Shown piece by piece: positions 16,923 to 23,276 of a stretch of 33,669 bases of DNA. How positions within the stretch are numbered: position 1 is the stretch's first letter; each line of letters opens with the position of its first letter. The notes under the pieces are model-generated. The model saw nothing but the letters and a program-made list of their open reading frames with translations, ran no database searches and was not told the origin of the DNA. The stretch covers positions 1-33,669 of the forward strand of contig CAMAXT010000023.1 of the NCBI GenBank assembly GCA_945862295.1, read 5' to 3'. The position numbers and the translations under genes are program-made. This DNA is from Pseudobacteriovorax antillogorgiicola. GTDB lineage: Bacteria; Bdellovibrionota_B; Oligoflexia; Oligoflexales; CAIYRB01.

Positions 16923-17405
16923 ATGCTTCTAAATATTTTTCAACAACTAGACCAAGAAATTATCGAACTGAATCTCGAGCTACAGTCAGAGGGATCCAGA
17001 GAAATTCCCAAATTTTATATAAAAATCGTCGGACAATCAGCACTACTAGAAGCAAATACCGGTCTTGCGTTGACAGCAACGATGGATGTTGATGCCTATG
17101 CAAATTTCGTTTGGCTGGCGAGAGTGAAGTTTTGTGACATTCTCAAAAAGCATCATCTGATCTACGACAGCCTCTCAAATGAAATTTGGATGCCTGAAGA
17201 AACCAAGTACGTTCACTTGTACAAGGGCTTCGTCGTTGACGGGTACTACGCTGAATCAGAATACGTACTTTTATCAAAAATTGCCAAAGCACCCGAAAAA
17301 AATAAAAACCTAATTCTGCAGTACATCGCCAAAGGTCCTTCGCAATTGTTTTTGCAGTTATGTGGGAAATACAAAATAGATTTGAAAGGTGTATTCGATG
17401 ATTGA
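16923..17405 (+). CDS. Nucleotidyltransferase-fold protein, candidate toxin-antitoxin component
   Basis: 160 residues from ATG at 16923, chosen because AGGAG lies seven bases upstream; longer starts would run through the operator. After an N-terminal helix comes FYIKIVGQSALLEA (GQSAL at 37-41) and, twelve residues on, TMDVD (53-57). This matches the G[GS]SA...[ST]xDxD pattern of the minimal/AbiEii-like nucleotidyltransferase superfamily, in which the two Asp residues bind metal. ESEYVLLSKIAKAPEKNKN (111-129) corresponds to the helix that usually reads LLxKxxxxRxKDxxD; the acidic residues there are replaced by Asn, so this feature is degenerate. It overlaps the next gene by eight bases. The pair structure, autoregulatory operator, AT-richness and flanking repeats suggest a mobile TA-like module. 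It could equally be a stand-alone accessory NTase. Confidence 0.7.
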   Translation: MLLNIFQQLDQEIIELNLELQSEGSREIPKFYIKIVGQSALLEANTGLALTATMDVDAYANFVWLARVKFCDILKKHHLIYDSLSNEIWMPEETKYVHLYKGFVVDGYYAESEYVLLSKIAKAPEKNKNLILQYIAKGPSQLFLQLCGKYKIDLKGVFDD

Positions 17406-17937
17406 AGAATTAATTGCAAGAGCTAAGGAAAAAAATCTTCTTTTAGAAAAACATAGAAAGTCCATGCGTTACAAGAAAATCCTGGGCAGATTGGTAGCTA
17501 TGAATTTGCTTAGAACGACTGATGACGTTCTGCTAAATCGTGAAAAGATGAAGTTAAATGACTTGTTGTGGGCCGGCAAAATCGAACCAAGAATCCTTGA
17601 GTTAATTCCTGCCATAGCAGTTAAAAAACCAAGTGCAATCGTGGATCTCGAAAATGCTCCTGAAGATTTAAAAACGGTAATCAAAGAGATTAAAGCAGCC
17701 AATCCGATTTCTAAATTTAGAAAAGTAAATCCCAAAGACTACATGCAGTGGCTAGGAAGTGTTGGTCAACGCAATAGAAACCCAACTAAATTGAAATCGT
17801 TTAGATTCCAGAAAGAAGATCTCGAGCTGCTAAAGAGTTTTAAACTGCAAGGAATGAGCGAAATAGAAGCTGTGCGTAAGGGCTTGAAGTTGCTCGCGCA
17901 GAGCGTCCGACGCGCAGAATTGAGAGACAACGACTAA
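17398..17937 (+). CDS. Helical protein with C-terminal ribbon-helix-helix-like domain, partner of the nucleotidyltransferase
   Basis: 179 residues from ATG at 17398, which overlaps the upstream stop by eight bases; GAAAGG lies nine bases before it (a GTG at 17389 is less likely). The first 70 residues are basic and helical (EELIARAKEKNLLLEKHRKS). A middle part (DLENAPEDLKTVIKEIKAAN) is acidic and may contact a partner. Residues 131-168 fit a ribbon-helix-helix: strand KLKSFRF, helix QKEDLELLKSFKLQG, turn, helix SEIEAVRKGLKLLAQS. That fold binds palindromic operators as a dimer, as in many antitoxins, and a perfect inverted repeat sits at the operon promoter. The family is not recognised; the antitoxin/repressor role is inferred from fold and context. 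Confidence 0.65.
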   Translation: MIEELIARAKEKNLLLEKHRKSMRYKKILGRLVAMNLLRTTDDVLLNREKMKLNDLLWAGKIEPRILELIPAIAVKKPSAIVDLENAPEDLKTVIKEIKAANPISKFRKVNPKDYMQWLGSVGQRNRNPTKLKSFRFQKEDLELLKSFKLQGMSEIEAVRKGLKLLAQSVRRAELRDND

Positions 17938-18014
17938 TGACATTGAATTCATTCAGCTATCTGCAAGGCAAGGCGTTCACCGCAATCGCAAAAGCCGACC
18001 GCTCATTGGAGTGA
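17937..18014 (+). CDS. Candidate 25-residue ORF coupled to the RHH gene
   Basis: ATG overlaps the TAA stop of the RHH gene (TAATG) and the frame runs 25 codons to TGA, covering the whole right flanking repeat (MTLNSFSYLQGKAF, then ending KADRSLE). There is no independent ribosome site, so translation would depend on coupling. The left repeat encodes a similar stretch in one frame, but five of the six differences in the core change the amino acid, which argues against selection on the peptide. It may be only the geometry of an integration site. Confidence 0.25.
   Translation: MTLNSFSYLQGKAFTAIAKADRSLE
17954..18012. repeat. Right copy of the 59-bp direct repeat flanking the cassette
   Basis: Same orientation as 16756-16814 with 52 of 59 identical positions; the two copies are 1198 bases apart and enclose exactly the operator and the two cassette genes. 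It begins 16 bases after the RHH gene stop. Confidence 0.85.
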
Positions 18015-18042
18015 TCGACCTTTAACGTAACCTGGGTGAATC

Positions 18043-18642
18043 TTACATTGTAGGAGTGCGTCCTATATCAGATTCAACAGAGGTCCGGGAGACTGGGCGA
18101 TCGAAGTCGGTATATTTGTCAGCGCTTTCTTCGTTTCGAGACGCAATGTCTGTACCGCCAGCCGCTTCCAAAACTTCCTTGGCTTTCTTTACCCACTCTT
18201 GAGAATCGCAGTGGACAGAAATCAAAGCTTTACCTTCTTTGATCATACCTTCGTAACGTTTTGCTTCGTATTCAGGAATACCCATGCCGATTAAAGCGCC
18301 GGTAAGTCCACCGAGTGCGCCGCCGACACTCGCGCCTGCTAGTGCAGCAACGATTGGACCAGCAGCAATCAACGGACCAAGTCCAGGAATAGCTAGTGCG
18401 CCAACACCAGCGAGCCATCCGAGGATACCACCAACGGCTGCACCGGTTGTGCCGCCAGTCGTTGCGCCTTCAGGGGCTTTTGTATCTCTTTTATGAGCGA
18501 AGTCTTTAGTGCCTTTGTTGTCTGCTAGCAGTACAGAAACGTCGGTGTTGCGGAATCCGTGCGCACGAAGTTGGTCTACTGCGTAGTCAACTGCGACTTC
18601 GTCTTGGAAAATTGCCATTACGGCTGTGTTTTTACCTGCCAT
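18043..18642 (-). CDS. General stress protein 17M-like protein with glycine-zipper segment
   Basis: 199 residues. The N-terminal 45 residues (AVMAIFQDEVAVDYAVDQLR, HGFRNTDVSVLLAD) form the beta-alpha-beta start seen in the 17M-like/YflT stress family. Residues 60-120 are a long Gly/Ala-rich hydrophobic stretch (TGAAVGGILGWLAGVGAL, then GASVGGALGGLTGALIGMG), a glycine-zipper that may insert into or bridge membranes. ISVHCDSQEWVKKAKEVLEA completes the fold with a second beta-alpha unit. The C-terminal tail is polar. Start: AAGGAG seven bases before ATG. Its neighbour upstream, 23 bases away on the same strand, encodes a BON-domain protein, so both may answer osmotic or envelope stress. Confidence 0.75.
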   Translation of the reverse strand: MAGKNTAVMAIFQDEVAVDYAVDQLRAHGFRNTDVSVLLADNKGTKDFAHKRDTKAPEGATTGGTTGAAVGGILGWLAGVGALAIPGLGPLIAAGPIVAALAGASVGGALGGLTGALIGMGIPEYEAKRYEGMIKEGKALISVHCDSQEWVKKAKEVLEAAGGTDIASRNEESADKYTDFDRPVSRTSVESDIGRTPTM

Positions 18643-18665
18643 GAATTAACTCCTTTGTTTTTAAC

Positions 18666-19112
18666 TTAATGTGAAACTTCAAGTTCGTTCTTTACGTTAT
18701 TAGCACCAACGATTTCGTTAGCGATTTGAGTTAGCCGTGTTCGTTCGCTGTCGCTCTTAACGGGGCCTTTAAGAACAACTTTGCCGTTTGTAGCGATAAT
18801 CTTGACATTCTGCGCGTTAACGGAGAGGGAGTCGTCATCGACGATCGCTCGGCGAACTTTCGCAACAAGATTTAGATCTGCTTGAGCATTGCTTTGGTCC
18901 TGCGCTGTGACTTCAGCGTTCTTTGTGACTTTTTTGTTGCGCTTAGTATTGTCTGCTTGAGATGCATCTGGGCTCGGAGCCATAGGACTAACTTCTGCAG
19001 CACTCGGCGATGTTGTTGGTTGTACCCCACCAGTCTGACCCATTGCGCTTAGCGCGCCAAGACTTAGTCCGCAGGAACTAAGTAATAAAAATGTAGAGTG
19101 TAATAGTTTCAT
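18666..19112 (-). CDS. Periplasmic BON-domain protein
   Basis: 148 residues from ATG at 19112, chosen because GGAG precedes it and a clean signal peptide follows (MKLLHSTFLLLSSCGLSLGA); upstream in-frame starts only add a poor leader. After a Pro/Ser/Ala linker a single BON domain occupies about residues 75-147: LVAKVRRAIVDDDSLSVNAQ, VKIIATNGKVVLKGPV, ERTRLTQIANEIVGANNVKN, EL. BON domains (as in OsmY) bind phospholipid and stabilise the envelope under osmotic stress. It probably shares a transcript with the 17M-like gene downstream. Confidence 0.88.
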   Translation of the reverse strand: MKLLHSTFLLLSSCGLSLGALSAMGQTGGVQPTTSPSAAEVSPMAPSPDASQADNTKRNKKVTKNAEVTAQDQSNAQADLNLVAKVRRAIVDDDSLSVNAQNVKIIATNGKVVLKGPVKSDSERTRLTQIANEIVGANNVKNELEVSH

Positions 19113-19168
19113 GTTTAATCTCCAATGTACGGCATCGACCTTAGTCAGTTCTCTAACAACGTTTGCCA

Positions 19169-19294
19169 ATGCAGATTGCGTGCCATGGGTCTGCGGCAGC
19201 GAGATTGGAAGAATATGAGAATGAGAAGGCTTTGTTTGTGCAACTAGATAACTCTGCTGGTCGTTTGCAGAATGAAATTGCGACGGTGATGTGA
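19169..19294 (+). CDS. Candidate 41-residue helical peptide or gene remnant
   Basis: ATG at 19169, TGA at 19292-19294. The peptide (MQIACHGSAAARLEEYENEK, then LFVQLDNSAGRLQNEIATVM) has a normal soluble-protein composition and would form one amphipathic, coiled-coil-like helix. It diverges from the BON gene. I see no good ribosome site, so it may be a relic or chance. An antisense frame across it looks worse. Confidence 0.3.
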   Translation: MQIACHGSAAARLEEYENEKALFVQLDNSAGRLQNEIATVM

Positions 19295-19603
19295 AGGGTG
19301 TGGACGTCGCGTGCTTCTATTTTGATACATTCTTTTTCATCAAGTAGCTTTGACGCACCATACATATGCACCTCACCAAGATCTATGAGAATTTGCTTGA
19401 CGTTAAAGAATCGTTGTCTGCAGGGAAACTGTAAATGATTTCGGCCACTACTGGGTAATATTTACGAATAACGCCGTGATAGTCCAAGCTGCCTCACAAA
19501 TTTTGTGGGCAGTTTGTACTCAACACCCGTTCAAGCGGTACGTTATTGTTTGCAAGAGTCAGGGCTTATGTGTGGCTTTGTTTGCGGGAATCGCTGGAGG
19601 AAT

Positions 19604-19646
19604 AAAAAAACCGAAAATGCAATCGACTTTTTTTTTACATTTTCGG
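19604..19646 (-). terminator. Rho-independent terminator of the DUF4189 gene
   Basis: CCGAAAATG and CATTTTCGG form a perfect 9-bp stem (19611-19619 with 19638-19646). Read on the minus strand it is followed by seven U's (19604-19610), and it lies 50 bases past the DUF4189 stop. The 18-base loop is long. Confidence 0.75.
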
Positions 19647-19695
19647 CACTTACATAAAAAGAAATCTTTTTACGCTTCTTCTTTCAATATTCAGT

Positions 19696-20238
19696 TTAGT
19701 AAGTGCAGGCCCAAGCTTTTATCGAGCATGTTTCACCACCTGCACTTTGGCAACTGCGCATCGCGTAGGAGCGAGCTGTTATGTTCGAAGCGTGATAACC
19801 CCAGCTTACGTTTTCGTTCTCAATGTTTACTGCAATCGCTGCGCACCCACCTTGAACCCACACGACAGCACTGCAGTCATCAGCGCCGCAGAAATTAAGC
19901 GACGCATTAACCGCTGCTGCTTGTGTGTATTGGCCCCATGCAGAACCATAGCGACCAGTCGATGGTGAGTAAGAAATAGTGGCATAGGTCGCGTAGTATG
20001 GTTGATAATTGTAATACGAGTAGTAGGAATAGCCGTAAGGGTTGTATGCCGGGTAGCTATAGTAGGTCCAAGGCCAGTAACCGTGGTTTACGGGATACCA
20101 ACCATACCCAGAATATATACCCTGACTGTAGAAAGTTGATGAAACGGGGTAGCGCACCTGCGCTTCAGATTTTTCTGCACCAATGCAGAAGAACGAAAGT
20201 CCAAAGACCAGGGCCAGAAAGATATGTTTAAAATTCAT
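19696..20238 (-). CDS. Secreted DUF4189-domain protein with Tyr-rich N-terminus
   Basis: 180 residues from ATG at 20238, supported by AAAGGAG seven bases upstream and a signal peptide (MNFKHIFLALVFGLSFF, ending near SEAQ). Residues 25-90 are extremely rich in Tyr, Pro, Gly and Ser (PYGYSYYSYYNYQPYYATYA), probably an extended surface or adhesive segment. The C-terminal 95 residues match DUF4189: ISYSPSTGRYGSAWG, then paired cysteines in FCGADDCSAVVWVQGGCAAI, ENENVSWGYHASNITARSYA and CQSAGGETCSIKAWAC. The cysteines should form disulfides outside the cytoplasm. Function of the domain is unknown. Monocistronic between two terminators. Confidence 0.8.
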   Translation of the reverse strand: MNFKHIFLALVFGLSFFCIGAEKSEAQVRYPVSSTFYSQGIYSGYGWYPVNHGYWPWTYYSYPAYNPYGYSYYSYYNYQPYYATYATISYSPSTGRYGSAWGQYTQAAAVNASLNFCGADDCSAVVWVQGGCAAIAVNIENENVSWGYHASNITARSYAMRSCQSAGGETCSIKAWACTY

Positions 20239-20298
20239 AGAATACTCCTTTGTGCATAACAACATCAGTCTATGCCTTTAGAAGTATCACGTAAATTT

Positions 20299-20345
20299 AA
20301 AAAACACCTCGGATTTCTGCACCAGAATCCTCCGGCCTGGGTGTT
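20299..20345 (-). terminator. Rho-independent terminator after the DUF5989 gene
   Basis: On the minus strand AACACC pairs with GGTGTT, and an inner stem (GGATT with a bulge and CTG against CAG/AATCC) closes the hairpin; a U-tract (complement of 20299-20304) follows. It lies 69 bases past the DUF5989 stop. Confidence 0.6.
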
Positions 20346-20413
20346 CCTAAAATATTAACATCATAGGTAAATCTTTTTGCTAGCTGCATCAAATTTCATA
20401 CACACGTTCGGAT

Positions 20414-20608
20414 TTAGAATAGTGAGTAGACAAAAGGTGCGATCGGCGACATCAGATTTAGGAAAAATAGACCTAAGCTCGCCAGAAGAACCAACGCGGC
20501 AATAGGAATCAAAGCTGCGATTTTGTTTTCTCGCATGGCGCTGAAAACGGCGACAATGGTTAGGTAAACTAGTTTGAGTGAAGTAATCTTTGCTGACTTA
20601 GTTTGCAT
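20414..20608 (-). CDS. DUF5989-family small membrane protein
   Basis: 64 residues from ATG at 20608, which overlaps the end of the carbamoyltransferase fragment by 11 bases. The pattern FSAMRENKIAALIPIAALVL followed by a membrane helix and the ending SPIAPFVYSLF matches the DUF5989 family (typically MRERKKxWLLPI ... GSAVAPFIYTLF). That family is normally encoded directly after a NodU/CmcH-type carbamoyltransferase and near an SGNH hydrolase. Here the partners are broken, so this gene is probably a surviving relic; its own frame is intact. Confidence 0.75.
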   Translation of the reverse strand: MQTKSAKITSLKLVYLTIVAVFSAMRENKIAALIPIAALVLLASLGLFFLNLMSPIAPFVYSLF

Positions 20609-21010
20609 GGTCTTCTTGCTCCCAAATTTTTTCAATCATGGTGTTTTCAACAATAAGAATATCCATCGCTGTCCGGCTAAAAACAGCAAGTGCTTCAACT
20701 GCAGTGGCAACGATCGGATAGCCACTTTCGTTGAACGACGTGTTTAAAAGAGCTGCTGTTCCCGTCAGCTCTCCAACCTTGGTAATTAGCTGATGATAAG
20801 GTCCATTATCGTTGGGAAACACAACCTGCGGCCTTGTCGTGCCATCGATATGGAGTGCTGAGCAAACGTGTTCCTTAACGTCGTCTTTTACCTGACTAAC
20901 CAGCTGCATCCATCGGTAAGGGACAATATTCGGATCAAAGTCTTCTAGGACTTTGTTCGCAACTTCTGAAGTCATGCTAAGGGCGTATGGCCGGTATGCA
21001 GCGCGCGATT
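20598..21010 (-). pseudogene. Truncated carbamoyltransferase (C-terminal fragment)
   Basis: An ATG-started frame of 125 residues (20598-20975) matches only the C-terminal part of NodU/CmcH-type carbamoyltransferases: HIDGTTRPQVV (usual HVDGTARVQ), LLNTSFNESGYPIV (usual LLNTSFNxxGEPIV) and EALAVFSRTAMDILIVEN. The homology seems to continue upstream of the ATG in the same frame (AYRPYALSMTSEV, like FRPFAPSVL) to a stop near 21014, so the fragment is fused to the SGNH gene at a break near 21000-21015. Full-length members have about 570 residues, so most of the catalytic protein is missing. The ATG is also the stop overlap (ATGA) of the upstream truncated frame. Confidence 0.8.
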
Positions 21011-21439
21011 ATCGTCGTCCATACAAGCGCCTTGGACGAATGAATCACCGACGGCGATGATATCGAGATCACTGTCCCAGAGTTCATCGTTGTTACGGAA
21101 GCCGAAGCGGTCTGAATCATAAACAATCATTTCGTCTGCTTCGCGGCAGAAGACGGTAGTTTTATTGGCGATGCCTCCTAGAGGGAGGACACTGGGGCCA
21201 TTTTGAGTCGCTAGAGGCTGGAGATGGTTCCGCATTAGGATAATTTGGGATGTGATAGCGGGGTAGGCGTCAACTTGCTTACTGCGCATCGACTTGATGA
21301 GGGCAGGCTTTGACAGCGGCTCTAATGCGGCAATGATGGTCTCAGATATATAGAGCAAAGCCACAAAACTCGCGCATAGGATGATGGTTCCATAGAGCAT
21401 TATCTGGACTTTAGTGAGTCTGATCTCAGGTTGGTGCAT
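20972..21439 (-). pseudogene. Truncated membrane-anchored SGNH/GDSL hydrolase (N-terminal fragment)
   Basis: 155 residues with GAGG before ATG. A membrane anchor (VQIMLYGTIILCASFVALLY) is followed by about 90 residues and then LDIIAVGDSFVQGACMDDD, the block I (GDS) of an SGNH hydrolase, which normally is followed by 200 or more residues carrying the Gly, Asn and Asp-x-x-His blocks. Here the frame ends within 20 residues, exactly where carbamoyltransferase-like sequence begins in another frame. The simplest reading is an internal deletion removing the hydrolase 3' part and the carbamoyltransferase 5' part. Any product would lack the catalytic Asp/His. Confidence 0.75.
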
Positions 21440-21540
21440 AATCTAACCTCAAAGAGTGTCGAAGATTAGACTATAGAACTTTTGATATAGGCGAAAATAG
21501 ATAAGCCGGATCTCTATCAGAGGTAGAACCTATCAATGGG

Positions 21541-21570
21541 AAAACCCTACCGCATAAATGCAGTAGGGTT
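21541..21570 (-). terminator. Terminator after the tandem paralog genes
   Basis: AACCCTAC/GTAGGGTT (8 bp) plus GCAT/ATGC (4 bp) with one mismatch and a 2-base loop at 21543-21570; minus-strand reading gives a U4 end. It is 41 bases beyond the stop of the 125-residue gene. Confidence 0.7.
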
Positions 21571-21611
21571 CGGCGTTTTGTTATGTATGGAGAAGTGCTA
21601 GGAGAAGACTT

Positions 21612-21989
21612 TTAGCGTTTGAGCTGGTTCTCATCCACTTGGTATTTCTGAGGCAACGCTTTCGCTTCTCTAATTAAGTGTGACTGCTGATTTCGCAGGT
21701 ACTGCACAATGTTCTTACTTTGTGGATCCATTTTCAATCGATCGATCTCAGTCTGGATGTCGTTTAGTCGGTCCATGTCGTTTTCTTTTGTGTAGATCTG
21801 ATCAAGGATCGTGTTGAATTCAGCTTTTTCACCTTCGGAAAGACCGGTGGTGTTAATGTAGCGGTGATACTTGTTCACAGCCATCGGATCGGTGTCGATC
21901 ACTAAGTTACCGTCGTCCTTTTTCTCGATCACAACTCCTGGCTTCGTGTAGACGCCAGATTTGTTTACAAGGTCGCCAATCTTTGCCAT
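21612..21989 (-). CDS. Small protein of unknown function, tandem paralog 1 (125 aa)
   Basis: 125 residues, no signal peptide. The N-terminal 35 residues read as an SH3/KOW-like small barrel (IGDLVNKSGVYTKPGVVIEK, GNLVIDTDP). A helical part follows (GLSEGEKAEFNTILDQIYTK, then RLNDIQTEIDRLKMDPQS and QYLRNQQSHLIREA), ending KYQVDENQLKR. It shares this whole plan and many positions with the next gene upstream, so the two arose by tandem duplication. The start has AGGAG seven bases upstream; 41 bases separate the two genes and a terminator follows. The family is not recognised. Confidence 0.75.
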   Translation of the reverse strand: MAKIGDLVNKSGVYTKPGVVIEKKDDGNLVIDTDPMAVNKYHRYINTTGLSEGEKAEFNTILDQIYTKENDMDRLNDIQTEIDRLKMDPQSKNIVQYLRNQQSHLIREAKALPQKYQVDENQLKR

Positions 21990-22030
21990 ACGCTTCTCCT
22001 GTTGTTCTTAAAAGTTCGCACTATGTTGAC

Positions 22031-22408
22031 TTAACGGATTTTAGATTCCTGGACTGCGTATTCTCGCGGCTTGATACCGTTTGAATTCATGATGTGAACC
22101 ATCTCTGCTTTTACATACTTTGACAGTCCGATTTGTTTCGGATCGCCTTCAAGTTCACGCACTTTTGATTCGAGAACTACGATTCTTTCATTTGGATCTT
22201 CAGTCGATGATTTAACAGAATCTAGGATTTGGTTTAGTTCGACACGTTGAGTATCGGAGAGTCCATTGAGATAGCCATGACGCATCTCACGCTTCACAGA
22301 TTGATTGTCTGTATCGACCGTGAGCTTGCCTGTTACTGAGCTACGGTCTTTAACGATACCTGGTTCGCCGCTACGTAGAAAAACAGCGTCACCGTTTCGA
22401 ATGTCCAT
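22031..22408 (-). CDS. Small protein of unknown function, tandem paralog 2 (125 aa)
   Basis: 125 residues from ATG at 22408 (GGGGGC upstream; an in-frame start 11 codons earlier is unlikely). The plan is the same as its neighbour: NGDAVFLRSGEPGIVKDRSS, KLTVDTDN, GLSDTQRVELNQILDSVKSS, RIVVLESKVRELEGDPKQ, KYVKAEMVHIMNSN and YAVQESKIR. Shared anchors are the GD/SG/G-V barrel, DTD, GLS, N-ILD, DP, a Tyr before the last helix and the V-E---R ending. Identity by eye is roughly 25-30%, so the duplication is old or the copies diverged in role. Probably the first gene of a two-gene operon. Confidence 0.75.
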   Translation of the reverse strand: MDIRNGDAVFLRSGEPGIVKDRSSVTGKLTVDTDNQSVKREMRHGYLNGLSDTQRVELNQILDSVKSSTEDPNERIVVLESKVRELEGDPKQIGLSKYVKAEMVHIMNSNGIKPREYAVQESKIR

Positions 22409-22741
22409 GCTTTGCCCCCAACCTAATGGATGGAATCTCACTTATCAAGCGTAACAGGGTGTGTAGAATGCTGCAACACTCTGATATAACGTATTAATTG
22501 CCGATCTAAGCTGGGTTGATCTTGCCTAGTTCGGTTAAGGCGCACGAACGATGCTGATTTGCTATGAAGCATGCAGGTAGAGCAAATTCGATGCCATTTT
22601 AAGGGTTTTTTTGTAGGTCTTTAAGGGCAGAGATTTTTTCCCAGTAAAATCCTATTATTTTAGTCTGTTACAAGAGGCGTCCGCTATATGGACGATTTTT
22701 TAGCTACTTTTTGCAACTTTTCTTTAAGGAATAGGTAATAA
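22409..22741. other. 333-base intergenic/leader region
   Basis: It lies between the divergent paralog operon and the small upstream ORF. It holds a plus-strand terminator-like hairpin at 22678-22701 with no plus-strand gene before it, which suggests a leader attenuator or a small RNA. I could not identify a promoter with confidence. Confidence 0.35.
22678..22701 (+). terminator. Terminator-like hairpin in the leader
   Basis: CGTCC, a 7-base loop and GGACG are followed by ATTTTTT. The stem is only five pairs, so efficiency is uncertain. Confidence 0.4.
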
Positions 22742-22822
22742 ATGCCGATTACAAGAATGTTCAAACTAGTTAGGCAGTCTTCTAATGAGGAGGGGATGCC
22801 GTTTAAATGGAAGGTTTTATGA
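22742..22822 (+). CDS. Candidate 26-residue upstream ORF coupled to the next gene
   Basis: ATG at 22742 with AAGGAATAGG upstream; 26 codons (MPITRMFKLVRQSSNEEG, ending KWKVL) to TGA, which overlaps the next gene's ATG at 22819 (ATGA). The peptide is basic. The overlap supports both this ORF and the choice of 22819 as the downstream start. It may be a leader peptide or a small protein in its own right. Confidence 0.4.
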   Translation: MPITRMFKLVRQSSNEEGMPFKWKVL

Positions 22823-23184
22823 GTAATCTTATTAAGTTATCTGATTTTAGGCAGCGGTCTCGGAAGGACTTTTTAGCCAAACACGGCGGCAGACTCGACA
22901 CGTTCGTCGAACGATTCGTATCACTCAACATCGACATCGACTTTCGCCAGCTCGCTCACGACTACCAAGCCAATGGCGTTGGCCCGGATGAGGCGGCATG
23001 GGACTACGTCCACTTTCGCGAGATTTTGAGTGAGGCTCTGGAAAAAGCATTTGGAGATCTGCTCTACTGGTCTTTGATCGAGCAACACTGGTTTGACCAG
23101 CGTCTCATCTCCAAAGACGAAGTCATTGATCGCTGCTTGGTGACCTACATTATGAGTCAGTGTCAGTACGCATTGAGCGTCTGA
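22819..23184 (+). CDS. Small acidic protein of unknown function (121 aa)
   Basis: 121 residues from ATG at 22819 (GGAAGG six bases before; an ATG at 22807 would add four residues). No signal peptide. It is mostly helical: a short N-terminal LIKLSDFRQRSRKDFLAKHG, then LDTFVERFVSLNIDIDFRQL, a Gly/Pro hinge (ANGVGPDEAAWD) and VHFREILSEALEKAFGDLLY and ISKDEVIDRCLVTYIMSQCQ. Many acidic and aromatic residues suggest a protein-interaction role. The family is not recognised. It converges on rpoZ, with a terminator between the two. Confidence 0.65.
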   Translation: MSNLIKLSDFRQRSRKDFLAKHGGRLDTFVERFVSLNIDIDFRQLAHDYQANGVGPDEAAWDYVHFREILSEALEKAFGDLLYWSLIEQHWFDQRLISKDEVIDRCLVTYIMSQCQYALSV

Positions 23185-23191
23185 TCGTCTC

Positions 23192-23223
23192 AAAAAAGAA
23201 AAACCGAGAACTCTCGTTCCCGG
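23192..23223 (-). terminator. Rho-independent terminator of rpoZ
   Basis: On the minus strand CCGGGAAC pairs with GTTCTCGG (one G.U) around a GAGA tetraloop, followed by UUUUUCUUUUUU (23192-23203). Strong and correctly placed 54 bases after rpoZ. Confidence 0.85.
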
Positions 23224-23276
23224 TCAAGGCATCTGTCCCTTCAGAAATTCTACATTTCCGAATAAACAGTAAAAAA

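Larger units (their letters stand above)
19113..19695. other. 583-base stretch without a confident gene
   Basis: It contains the candidate 41-residue ORF at 19169-19294 and a terminator at 19604-19646 for the DUF4189 gene. Other frames look non-coding; a second short coding-like peptide (22 codons from ATG at 19366, containing YENLLDVKESLSAGKL) hints that the region may hold decayed coding sequence. Confidence 0.35.

Noticed and set aside
16756-18012. The 59-bp repeats as integron attC (59-base element) sites
   Set aside because: No GTTRRRY core is present (GTTGGAG and ATTGGAG lack the final pyrimidine), no matching RYYYAAC arm is seen, and the repeats are not internally symmetrical.
19153-19371. 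72-residue minus-strand ORF
   Set aside because: No ribosome site, overlaps the BON gene promoter region, and composition is poor compared with the opposite frame.
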